A DNA stretch of 64,000 nucleotides. Origin: Rhipicephalus microplus (taxonomy: Eukaryota > Arthropoda > Arachnida > Ixodida > Ixodidae). A model generated the notes under the pieces. That model saw only the letters and a list, made by a program, of their open reading frames with translations, was not told where the DNA came from and searched no databases. The stretch covers positions 10,039,501 through 10,103,500 of the forward strand of contig NC_134704.1 of assembly GCF_043290135.1 (NCBI RefSeq). Direction: 5' to 3'. Below, piece by piece: positions 21,885 to 34,667 of this stretch; positions within the stretch are counted from its first letter, which is position 1; each line of letters starts with the position of its first letter. Made by a program: the position numbers and the translations under genes.

Positions 21885-22106
21885 ATGATGCCGTCGACCA
21901 CAGATGTGATAGACAATGACGTGAAAACGCAAAGACTTCAAGAAAAAATAACTCTAAAGAGTAGCGGACTCCGCAGGCAGTCGGCGCTTTCTGTAAAGGA
22001 TTCCTGGCACTGGCTACGCAGCAACCTGTGGGTACTGCCTCTGATTCACACTCACATATGGCTGTCCGCCGGGCAGTCTTTGCTGCAACCGTTCTTTCCA
22101 CCCTTG
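21885..22106 (+). CDS. Transporter B exon 1
   Basis: Begins at the ATG pair 21885/21888 (MMPSTTDVIDNDVKTQ) and ends FFPPL before donor GTAAGT. It carries the cytosolic tail and span 1 (LWVLPLIHTHIWLSAGQSLL). An alternative acceptor-like TTCTGTAAAG at about 21994 would make it an internal exon starting DSWHWLRSNLW. Confidence 0.7.
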
Positions 22107-25100
22107 GTAAGTAGCCTTATGAACGCGATTCTTACATTCGTTGGCAAGGATCCGTGATGCCTTCTCTTCAGCAATGTCTTGCATGGGGCTTTCATCTGAT
22201 TTGGTATTTGCGTTAGCAGATATACGAGAGAGAGAGAATTCTGAATGTCAACTCTGATTCTTTGTTCACCTTTTATTGTTTAGAATACGGCTATATTCTG
22301 TCTAATGTCAACTGATGTGTACTAAACAACTTTTAATAATAACCTCGGAAGTGTTAACCTGCTGTAAGAACTACACCACTGAATGAAAGATTATGACTTA
22401 TTTTTTCTGTGTGTTCGCCCGTATTGATTGCGTGTATATGCCGTAGTCATCCCCAGACACCATAGAGAGGTATTCTGTACTTCGATATTACCTGAAGTAA
22501 GTATAATTACAAATAACAAGTTCAAAAAGAAAACGGAATTTTTCGAGGGGTTCATTGGTGCCCTCGAACGAACACTAGCTACCACTTTTAAGGGACTATA
22601 TTCATGTTGATTCCAGTTGTAATTATTGTCCAATTTCTAAACGCAGAACAACTCTTCTAAAACAACACTGGTGTCCACGAATTGTCTAGTGAGGTTAAGT
22701 TTAACATCAAGAGCATCGGAGAGGAGAAAACGAGTCACATATAGGGTTGCGCCTTTTTCTCATCATCTGCCTTGGATGCGATATAGGTCGATGCAAATAG
22801 TTCTTTAATGCGCACTGACATCCCACAGTACACGGGCCACTTGGCCTCAATCGAGGGGTGGCCGCCATGGCCGGGATCGAAACCACGACCTTCGGGTTAG
22901 CAGCCGAGCCTTCTCTACTGATCCACCGAGAAGGTGCTTCTCTTGCATGGCTGTACTCACTTCCCGATGCTCATTACGATAATACGAAAGTCGGGGCATT
23001 TGGCAAGGTATTTCGTCCACCAAAGTATCACCGTTATTACACGATGGCAAAAGTTTGCTTGAGTGTGCCGCAATCGCTGACACATAAGTAAGTTGAAACA
23101 AAAAGAACATTACATTAATAAGAAAACTAGACCTAATTTTTTGTTACTGGTGATGATACCCATATTCCAATATAAGCAGAGGTTAAGAATCCAATAGAAT
23201 GCAATAAATCTCAAAGTAATGTCGATTGTTCACCTGTCAGTTTAGATTTTGAGTTAAATTTACAAACCCTTTGAAAAATTCCAATAGAAACCCCACTGTC
23301 CAAACAGGGGAGCTAGGTTATGCACCACGGTATAGGCTTATGCGCACTGAGATGCGAACTGCACATGACAATGCAAACTCATCTGCATTGACAGTGCGGA
23401 GAAATCTTCATAACACAGCAATACTCTATCGGCAAATGGAATTTATCTATCAGCAGTACTGCGATGCTAACTAAATACAAATAGATGCTAAGAACAACGA
23501 GTGTCCGGCATATTATGTCGATCAAAAGATAATCACAAAGCCGGTCAGGCACTTACCAATAGATGACTTTCAAGTGTGCTCCCAGCACATCATGAATAAG
23601 TTGCAGGTAAGTAAATTGAACATTCTCGAAGCTAGCAAAGCATATTGAGCGTATTGAGTAAACGTTTGACTCTGGCATGGCACTGCAGTTACATGATTAC
23701 AAATAACCTTTCTCATCTAAGTAATATTGACTCCGTATTTACGCTGTTTGCCAGGTTCAGCGTAACGTAAACGTGAACCAAACGTATATACTATATATAT
23801 AAAGGCAGAAACACGCCTTTAAGCCACTAATATCTGATCATCATTTTTTTTCTTTCTGTAGGCTTCAACTAAAGCGATTCCAGCTTGGAAATATGGTTTA
23901 ACGTTTTCGTCATTTAAGGCTTTTATAGCAATTGGTTCCCTCTCTTCACAAAGCCTGGTAAGGATCCCCTTCTGCTTCAAATTTACGATTCAGCTATAAC
24001 ATAAATATTGATTGTCATATGCACTCGTGTTCACCATTTTGCGCAGAATGCAATACACAAGTTCAATTTGTTGTGGATATGCATAATTTAAAAACAAAAC
24101 ACTTTTGATGCGCGAACATTGCTGCGACGGAGTCCACAAATACCTTGAGCTGTGAAAAAAAAACACTACCGATTTCTATCAGTTTACAGCGCGCATCTGA
24201 CGTACTATTCATATCAAGCCTCTAGATAATAAGTTTCCCACAATTTTTCATTTAGCGAAAACGCTATGCGCGCAATTGTGGCCGGCATTGACGTTAAGCT
24301 TTTCGGTAAACAAGTTGATTGATATGTGCGGTTTAACGTCCCAAAACCACCACACGATTATGAGAGACGCCGTAGTGGAGGGCTCCGGAAATTTCGACCG
24401 CCTGGGGTTGATTGATTGATTGATTTGTGGGGTTTAACGTCCCAAAACCACCATTTGATTACGAGAGACGCCGTAGTGGAGGGCTCCGGAAATTTTGACC
24501 ACCTGGGGTTCTTTAACGTGCACCCAAATCTGAGTACACGGGCCTACAACATTTCCGCCTCCATCGGAAATGCAGCCGCCGCAGCCGGGAATCGAACCCG
24601 CGACCTGCGAGTCAGCAGCCGAGTACCTTAGCCACTAGACCACCGCGGCGGTGCTTTGGTAAACAAGTTTCGCGCAGGAAAGTATAATGATGAACTAAAT
24701 AGTAATCAGTTATTTTCATTTAAAATAAAATTATTACTAAACTTTTGTTTAGTTGCGGCATATAATCATTAACACAACAAATTTTTCTGCAGTTCTTACA
24801 GACAAATATTCAGGTCTAGTGTGGCCGAGAACATACGTACTAGCAATCTTTATATGTTGATCGTCGTCATTATTGAAAGTTTAAATTTTCATTCAAATGG
24901 CCTCTAACATGCACCCCATTTCCGTACAGTATATAAACTTCATGAGTGGCCTATAGCTTTAATAAACACATGTATACAACGTTTGTGAAAGTTTCTAGTC
25001 GCGTCAACGGCATCGCCGTAAAAACAGGTCACAGCTAGAATACAAATGCGTGTGCAAGCAAGCTTTCTCTTACAGACTTTGTTTTCTATCAATGTCAATA

Positions 25101-28100
25101 GGAGGTCCCACATCTGGTTCAGATCAGGTGTCGTAGCACTAACCAAATCTATTTTCAGGCAAAACCAAGAAGGGTGAACAGTTTGTCGCAGTTCGAAGGT
25201 GCCCACAACATAAGTGAGAGGTAACCGATGCAGTGATAGACAGTTGTATTACTTATCTGTCCAACTATCTTCAAACACAACGAAACACTATAGAGATGAA
25301 AATTCATGTTCGTAAACTGGCGGATGAGTTTGACGACAGCAGTACGCAGAGATAATACCCGTGTGTTTCCTAACCTTACGACTCATTTTGTGCATGTTGT
25401 CGAGCACCATGGTCCAAATAAGGCTGGTTAAATTTCGACATTTCTGCAGTGAGTAATATGATTTCTCGTACCAAGAATTTGTGTTCCACAATATTCGCTA
25501 CCAGCTCAGTTGAACAAGACTGAAGCTGATATCACATAGTAGCGGTTATCGGTAAATTTCTGGATAATCTTTGGGTAATCGTACCCTTCGCAAACAGAAC
25601 CGCTACTACCAGCTTTGTTCACGTACACGAACAGAGAAAAAACAGGCATGACTAAGATGAGCTGTGAATAGAGAAAGCAGTGGGCACACAAACTCATAAA
25701 GAAACACCCTTAGGAATGAATGTGTTCTCTGCAAAATTATTCACGTTAATATGGTTGACTTCTTACTAAAAGAACACGTAATAAGCTATTTATTTGTCAT
25801 TGCAAACGAAAGTGTTTTATTTAGCACTGAGACCTTTTGCGTCGATGTACAATTTTACGAACCTTAAGAAGTAACCAACGGCCGCTAAACTTGGCAGGCG
25901 AATGGACTTTTATTTGTTGGGTGAACTTTTATTTTAGAATATAGTACGCGTTGATGATTCCCGCTTATAAATGTTTTGTTTTAGAGAAGCTTTATTTACT
26001 CAGTCATATTCACTTTTGAGCCAAAGCCTCGCTCAACACCAGCCAACGCAAGCCTCGAAGACACATATACCGTCATTCCCAGCGCTCCAACTTGAAAAAA
26101 TTCGCATAGACGGTAGCGCCACACTTCCCTCCAGGTATTTTTGTGAGAAACTCAATGACGCTACCACCTTTGCCGACTTTTCAGTGACAGATACCCATTC
26201 ATTCTTATGATGATACTTTTTAGGTCGTGCCAATAGTCTGAGCCAGAACAGCTTCGTTGTCAATAACGATGCGACTAGAAGAACAGGCAAGACCAAGCGC
26301 AGGCGAGGTGTTTGTTTCAGAGATAATGACCATGAACTCTTTCCAGGGGAAAGCAATATGGAACGTTTAGAACATGCGCATGGGTCTTATACCCTATATA
26401 AAACGATGAGGTGCTTTTCTACGGATATAGTTGATCTCTTTGTCGCTTAGCGCTATCGATGGTAACAGTGTAGTTAACATAAAACAGTGATAAAATTGAG
26501 AATTTTATTACGAGCTAAATGATTAATTTTGAACTTGTAAATGTGCATTCGGCACATTAACTAAAGGTGCGGATAAACAGAAATATATTTTGAAAAATTG
26601 CGCTGTCTCTGCGCTTTTCTATTGCATGAGTAATAAATCTTGGTGAATAAAACTCATGTTAAGATTCTAATCCGGAGTGCATGTGTCATTCATTATCTAA
26701 TGCCACTCGTGAGAGTGTTAAACAGCTTCACTGCTCAATCCTATTTTCAGTAATTACTGTCAATCTTCTTTAAATATTTTTTAATTATCTTACCGTTGCA
26801 GATAGAATGGACGTCCCCCAAGTTTGCGTATCTATTAGGCTTGACAGGATTCTTCTTAGCCTGCGTAGGCTTTGCGTAAGTAGTGCATAGAAAGTAATAA
26901 TACGTAATCAGATATCGAAAAGATAAAGTGTCTGGAAAGTTCCACGCATAAATATGGTACCCAAATCAAGCAATAAAGCCTTGCTTGAAAAAGATGTTAA
27001 AGATCCTTGTAGGTAGTCAAATTACTGGAGACCTTCATCATGACATATTTCTTAATCATGTCTTGATTTTATGATGTATCATTGTTCAAAGAAGGACGTT
27101 TTTTTTTATCACGTCCATAAGCTTTCTTAGTGCCGTACTGGCTGTTATAACGAAGTAATGATAATAAGTCTCTACAACACCAATTATAGACAAGCATGCA
27201 GAGTTTGTTTGGACGGGCGGCAAAATTGGGATCATAGCAAACATTGGATTTCTTCCCACCCAGCGATCTCTAGCACCGATGTATAATGCGGCTGTGCGTT
27301 GCGGTAGCTAACTGTCGATGACGTCACACGTTTTAACCTCAATGTCAAACGTCCCATTCAGTCGTAGCTTCCACATTTGATGCAGGCATACATTGCACTC
27401 TTGTACGCTTAATAGAGAACTTGTTTAGAGCCTAAGTATGTGGAAAACATGTTTCACCTAAATGTATTTTCTTTCACCTTCACAGTCTTCTTTACTGGTG
27501 CCCCGATGCCGCATCTCTGCTTGGTGGATCGATAGCAGCAGCATGTCTAGGTGGATTTACGGAAGGAGTGTATATAGTCACGCTTTATGCAATGTGTACT
27601 GACACCTTTCTTCATAACAAAGGAGTAATAATCGTAAGCGATCGCCAGTTTTATAGTTTTTTTTTGTTTTTTTTTTTCTTTTTTGAGGATTGTAGATTAC
27701 AGTTACAACCCAAAAAAAGATCGGAAAAGGAAGTGCCAGATAAAGCTGACGATCAATGCAGTAGGAAGTACCGCGAAGTTGTGCAATACCAAAACAATAT
27801 TTTTTCCAAGTGTAAGCTCTGCGGATTCGACAGAACACGCCCTAATTATACAAAGACCACAACCACATTCTTTATTGACATCATAATATATATACACGCT
27901 GTGCTAACAGAAGCCCATGATCCGCAACTTAAGTAAGTTGCGAAGCTTATTCCAAAATTCTGAATGCCTTCTGCAGATGCTCATAGACCTAGGCCATGGA
28001 ATAAATTCATAATGCTTTACATGTAGCCACCCAACAAGTTCTTCAGCTGCAGCGGCAAGGTAGTCTACTTCCGCAACAGCGTTAGAAGAAAAAATGAGGC

Positions 28101-31100
28101 CCATTTTGGTGCAGAAAAAGAAGAACGTGCTCGACCAGGAAGCTCTAGCCAATCAAAAAAAAAAAAAAGTTTGGGCCGAGACCTGTGGTTTATGCAAAAG
28201 AAAAAAAATTATATTTGCCTTGTAGTCCTCCATTTCGGCGCTAATTTGGAACGCCACATCAGATAGTGAAGTTCGGGCACCTTTCAATGGCGGTGACGCC
28301 CACAAATGATGCCTTCACTATGATACCTCAAAACAATGGTTTTTGAAATTTGCAGACGTTGGGGTGTAGATGTGCATTCATACGTATCCTCGTTCATGTG
28401 TTATGTGAACATAAATGTGCCTAACATGCATACTTCAGAGGAGGGGGGGACCAAACCTTCTAGCTGATAAGCTAACCATACACAATTATTGCCAACGATA
28501 TTAGCGATCGATATGTCACAATTACAAAAATTGTGTAATCGATTCTATATACACACAATGCGTCCTCATCAAATCATCACAGAAAAAAAGTACAGTTCAT
28601 GTACTTGGTGTTGTGTTGGACAGATACGGAAAGGCAACCTTCATTGTTTACACGCTATCGATATTTACAAATAAGAATAGTCGACCCTGAATCTTGGAGC
28701 TGTTTAGACAGGCAAAATTATGAGGTGTCATCTGCTGAAATGCTCTCTAAATATATCTATCAACACCCTTATAAATGTTTCTCTTTAAGGCAACAATGGA
28801 CGGCATGTATGGAATGGGGTGCATGCTAGGTGCAGTGGTTGGTGGCACCCTTATCGACGTAAGTACAAATGTTCATCTTGTCTGCTGTTATCAATAGTGC
28901 AGTTTCAGTAGTTCAAAATACATATATCATTAAAGTGTATCAGTAAGGGTGCATTTTAAAGATTCTGTCTCATTAATTTCGGAGGGCAGAAGATCTGCAG
29001 CCAATTTTTCAAGAAGCTGATAAAGAGCAAATGGTCCAGTGGCGTGCGGATAATGGGATATTTACTTGTTCCTCAATGAAATGATTGACTGTTTTTAAAT
29101 AGTAACCATTGTCACCGTAGAGAAGGCACCCACCACGTCTAGCAAAATTTGCCAGTAAGTACATGGTCGACCCTTCGCAGAGCCGCGCATTAATTTCCTC
29201 AGTAGCAGTGTGAATACTTGGTGCTATATTTCATGCATCGTCCGTATTCAAACCTACGTACAGCTTTTATGAGACCAACAGATCACAAAGGTGGTTTCCA
29301 ATCAGCCAGTATTTACTACACTGTGAGGATTAACTGTATTTTTACCTTCCCTTTAAAAAAGGCCAGTAAACAGGCTCCGTCGTTGTTTTTTAACATCCCC
29401 CCAGAGAAGCTCGGCAATTCGCAGAGTAGACCGCGGTGATCACGTTTTCCTAATATTTCAGCCTTGCGCGCAGCGCACAGTCTCCATATCGAAGAACGAT
29501 TCCCGCTCTCCTTTCCTACGCCTGACGAATCCTCCTTTCGCGAACAATGTCGCAAGGTCACCGATCGGTGACTTGTCGTAAGTCGTCATTTCATCCAAAC
29601 CAGTCGCGACGACGGCCAACGTCTTTCCCTCCCTATAAGGGGGAAGGATGGCGAGGCAGCACGAAAATTCGAAACCAGCTCAAACAGATGTTCTAACCCC
29701 TGTAACTTCCTTAATATAGCCCGTATTCGCAAAATTTATGCGGCAGCATGTTCAAAAAGCTAAAGCGCACATATTCCTTTTATTACAATTTTTGGGCCTC
29801 CCAGTTGTTTACTGGCTCTTTAATAATTCTTGAAGTTTAACGTCTCGGAATCACGATATGATTATACAGAACGCCGTCTTGGAAGGCTCTAGAAATTCGG
29901 AACCCCTGGTGGTTTTCAACGTGCACCTAAATTTAGGTACACGGGTCTCAAGTATTTTCGCTTTGATCGAAAATGCGGCTACTGCTGCCACAATCCGATT
30001 CCGTGGCCTGCGGGGTGAGCAGTCCAGCATCATAAGCACTAAACTACCGTAGCGGGTTTAACTTGGCTTTCGCCGCCATCATTCTCATTCCCTTATGCTG
30101 GCTAGTCAACCAGACATCCACTCGCATAGGGTCAACTATGTTGCCTTCTTTGTTTCTTCCCCCATAGTTGACTTGTAGTTATCGCTTATATTGTGTACTC
30201 TCACGTGCCACTACGTAAGTTACCATCTGTATTACCATCTGTACCATCTGTATTATGTAATCAAATATTGTATCCTCTCCTTTTGTGCCCTTGAGCACTG
30301 TGGGTGCTATGATAAGTAATTAACTAATAAATTATTTAAATCGCCCTTGTTTGTTGACCAAAAAGCCATTGAATCGAATCCCCTCCGCGTCTACCACATT
30401 TAAATACAGGCAAGATTCTGGAGCCCTATCAAATTAAATTATTGTGTGTTCTGAAGAACTCTGAATTTCAATAGTACCACACTACGACGCCCCTGAAAAT
30501 CATATCGTAGAATTACGACTTAAAACCCCCAACAAAATTTATCGTTACTTCTCTGTTTCTTTGACGAGTATAAATATGTGTATACTCGCACGTTTCATTT
30601 TTTTATCCTTATTTGTAAACTAGACCGTTTTTGTAACAACATAACTTCTGCATTTCCCACTGCTAGAAATTTCGCTTATTTCAAATATGTTATTTGACTC
30701 GTCGAAAATCACACCGAAATACGTTTGCTGCTTTTTTGTCTTACATAAAAACTGTAGATGCCAAGTGAATTTATCAATATTTAGCACACTGACAAAAGAC
30801 AATGCTAATTTACCTTTACATATTCCTTTTCAGCTGTGGGCATTTCCGTTGCCGTATTTTGTGTGCGGAATCCTGCTCATGGGTGCAATGCCGTACTTCT
30901 TAGTGAAGGGAACAGCTCCCCAAATTCAAATGACAGGTAACATCTTAGTGACTACGCCAGATACAAAAAAAAGATGTCGATTTTCTTTACAATTGCATTC
31001 TAGAGACTTAAGTGAAGAAACCATGCATCAACTGAATAGGCTATAAAACTGAAATAAATTCAACAAAGTTCTTTTTCAGCAGACGTGAGATAAAAACTTG

Positions 31101-32303
31101 TGCATCTTAGCAAACACAACCAACCAAACACAGCAGAAATAAACACACTGCGCTGCGTTTGATAACATATGCATAAATTCTTCGCTTGCCAACTATTCAA
31201 ATTTTTGCGTTAAATAGTAAGGCAAAAAAAAGCCTTGTCAGGACATCAAAATGATTAATAAATTACGCTGAGAGAGCTTCAGAGAAATAAATGGGTGACA
31301 GAAAGGAAGGAATGACGCTATGAACACGTTCACTTCTTGGTGCGATGTCACGCTAACGGATCCACTCAAGCAGGCCAGTCGAACTTAAAAACAACAATTT
31401 ATTTTAGAAACAAAATGACAGACAGTGCTACCGTAAGTGGTCTATATTACCGCATAAACCAAGAAGTTCTTCAAGCTTTTTGTAAATGCATACAGTGCAT
31501 TTCCACCGGAATTTGACATGGTACAACGTGGTGCCTCCGGGCTTTCTTCTGTGGTATAGGAAATATAAAAAAACTCAAGTCCTCAGGAAACTATTTTTTT
31601 TTTACTAAGCAATGGTTCAACCAGCAGTTATGCTTTTGTTTCAGAAGAATACCCATGGCATGTACAGCAGGTACAAAAGTGTTCAAATGTCTGGCAAAGA
31701 ATGAATTTCGAAAATGTTCCTTAAAAATTTTCAATATTTGATTTTTAATATCTTCAAGGCTATTTCAAACGTTTGCCCAAATTTCAGATAAGTTTAATAA
31801 ATGCCAAATTTCAAAGATAATATGAAATTTCTAGGTGTTTGTTTTTTATTAACAATAAGGAAAGTGGTAGGGGGGGGGGGGGGGCAACCGTATCTGCGCC
31901 CATTGAATTGCTAATAAACTCCCCTTAAGAGATACCCCCAAGCGTAATAACTTGCACGTTACAATACAGGGCTTCTGACAAGCAGCTTAAAGACTCAGCT
32001 GGCTTATTCTCTTTTCGAGAAATCAGTACGTTTTATGCGATCAAAATAGAAACGCGCGTCTTGGGACCTATAACGTTTCGAATCTGTATGCACATCTTAC
32101 AAAATGAACACATCTCTTTTTCAGACGCATCACTTTCAACGAAGTCCATATTGCAGTTGAGCTACTACAGACTTCTTGCTAATCCTCGCTTCATGATCAA
32201 CATGGGTTCTGTGTCACTCACATTTATTATGCTTGGATTTTACGAGCCGACACTAGAGCCCTACGTTAGGCAGGTAAGTATCTATCATCTTAACCTTTGT
32301 CAT

Positions 32304-32334
<31 letters not shown>

Positions 32335-34618
32335 AGCCAGACTACGTCCACTGCAGGACGAAGGCATCTCCCATGATCCGCTAGTCAACTCGGTCCTGTG
32401 CTTGCTGCTGCCATTTTGTACCCGCAAACTTCCTAATCTCATCTGTTCACCTAACTTTCTGTCTCCCCCTAAACCGCTTGCCTTCTCTGCAAATCTAGTC
32501 AGTTATCGCTAATGACCAGCGGTTATCCTGCCTATGTGCTACAAGCCCAGCCTATGTTCATTTCTTCTTGATTTAAACTATGACATTCTCAACCTCGGTT
32601 TGTTCCCTGATCCACTATGATCTGTTCTTGTCTCTTAATGTTACACCTACCGTTTTCCTTTCCATCGCCCGCTGCGTCGTCTTCCAATCAAGCTGAACTC
32701 TCTTTGTAAGTATCCAGGTTTCTGCTCCGTAGCTAAGTACCGGCAAAATGCAGCTGTTATTACATTCCTCTTAAGGATAGTGGCAATCTACCAGTCATGA
32801 TTTAAGAGCGCTTGCCGAATGTGCTCCACCCTATTCTTATTCTTCTAGTTACTTTAGTCTCATGGTTCGGCTTCGCGGTTATTACCTGTCCTAAGTAGAC
32901 ATAGTCTTTTACAACTTCGCCCCACCACGGTGGTCTAGTGGCTAAGGTATACACTCGGCTGCTGACCCGCAGGTCGTGGGTTCAAATCCCGGCTGTGGCG
33001 GCTGCATTTCCGATAGAGGCGGAAATGTTGTAGGCCCGTGTACTCAGATTTGAGTGCACATTAAAGAACTGCAGGTGGTCGAAATTTCCGGAGCCATCCA
33101 CTACAGTGTCTCTCATAATCATAAAGTGGTTTTGGGACGTTATACCCCACAAATCAATCAAATCAATCTTTTACAACTTCAAGTGCGCTATTACCTATCT
33201 CAAAGCGCTGTTCCGAGTATTATCACCCTCAGCCTATTCTACGTCCGTTGCATTTCTGAGAACATCTTAAGTTTACCCCTCCGTGTAACTCTCTCCCATC
33301 GACAGTGTCATTCCTATTTAGTTGGTATCCATTTCATCACTCTCCCTGGCCGCCACCTCTCACTACTGTGCATAACGTGGACAGCAGTGGTTCATTTCTA
33401 TGGCTGAATGTCAACTAGGAAGTTGGCAACCACTGTTTGGTCTGTGATATAATCTCGCTGTCTTCCGATCTACTAATCCGCCGATAATTTTTCTCCTATG
33501 AAAACCTGCACGTCCTAGCCCTAGGTACGCCCTGTGGGGGGGGGGGGGGAGGGGGGGACGCAGGAGGCACTTTTCTTATTCTCCTATATGAAGGGGAAGG
33601 CGCAAAACCTGCCTCCTTCATTGACCTACTAAGGGTGGCACAGCGATGGCACCATCCCCATGGTGAACCTCGCACACACCTACGGCACTAGCATTTCCTC
33701 AAGTTTCCTTGCTTTCCACAAAGTTTTAGCCACATATGTTATGAGCGATAACTTGCAAACAGTTGGCACTATGGTTCTTAGAGATAAAGATAAAGTGGTT
33801 TTTAAAATGCCAGCCCTACACTAATTCTTATCGTTCGGTGAATTTTTTTTTCGACACACTAGGCTTCCCTGTTACTTAAAAAATGAGCTCGCTGTACGAA
33901 CTCTTGAACAAATGTATTATTCGCTTTTTTAGTCTTACTTTTTCTCTATCTCTTTTCTTCCTATTATTCCACCTTTCCCCCACCGCAAGTGCAGGGTATA
34001 AGCAACCGAGGTAAGCTTGGTTAACCTCCCAGCCCTTCTTCATTTATCTCTCTGAATGCCACTTGCTATTTTTTACACTCTTGTTCTCTCGTTCTTTCGC
34101 CAAGCTACTGAGAATAATCTTGAATTTTCTTCAGCATATTTATTGTTGGCCATACTTTAGTCATTTTCTGTGTATGTACTCGGCCATTATCGCAATTCGT
34201 ATCCGTCATTACTGCACAGCACAGTCTCACCTTCAAATAGTAGGCTGTTTACATATCTGCCTATCTTTATTCGTTTTTCATTCCAATCAAATATTTTGGA
34301 TTTGCGATTCTAAGCAAGAAAAACCAAGAAAAATTACCAACAAAAAAACAAGAAAAAAAGTACCAAGAAGAAAATTATTGCATCTTTTTTTTTTCTTACC
34401 CTGGTTTCGATAACAATATTTTTGCTTCTCAGGGTACCTGTAGGGCGTACATAAGTAATTTAGGCTTAAGAGAGGTTTACAACCACATTATAACAATCAT
34501 TTACGCTGTAACTTCTGGCAAATCTTGGTGCAAGAAAAATTATTGTCTGGTAGATGTTCGTGACATACTGAACTTTTCGCTAGAAGAGGTCGTGAAAGCT
34601 TTCTTCTCGCAAAAAAAC

Positions 34619-34667
<49 letters not shown>

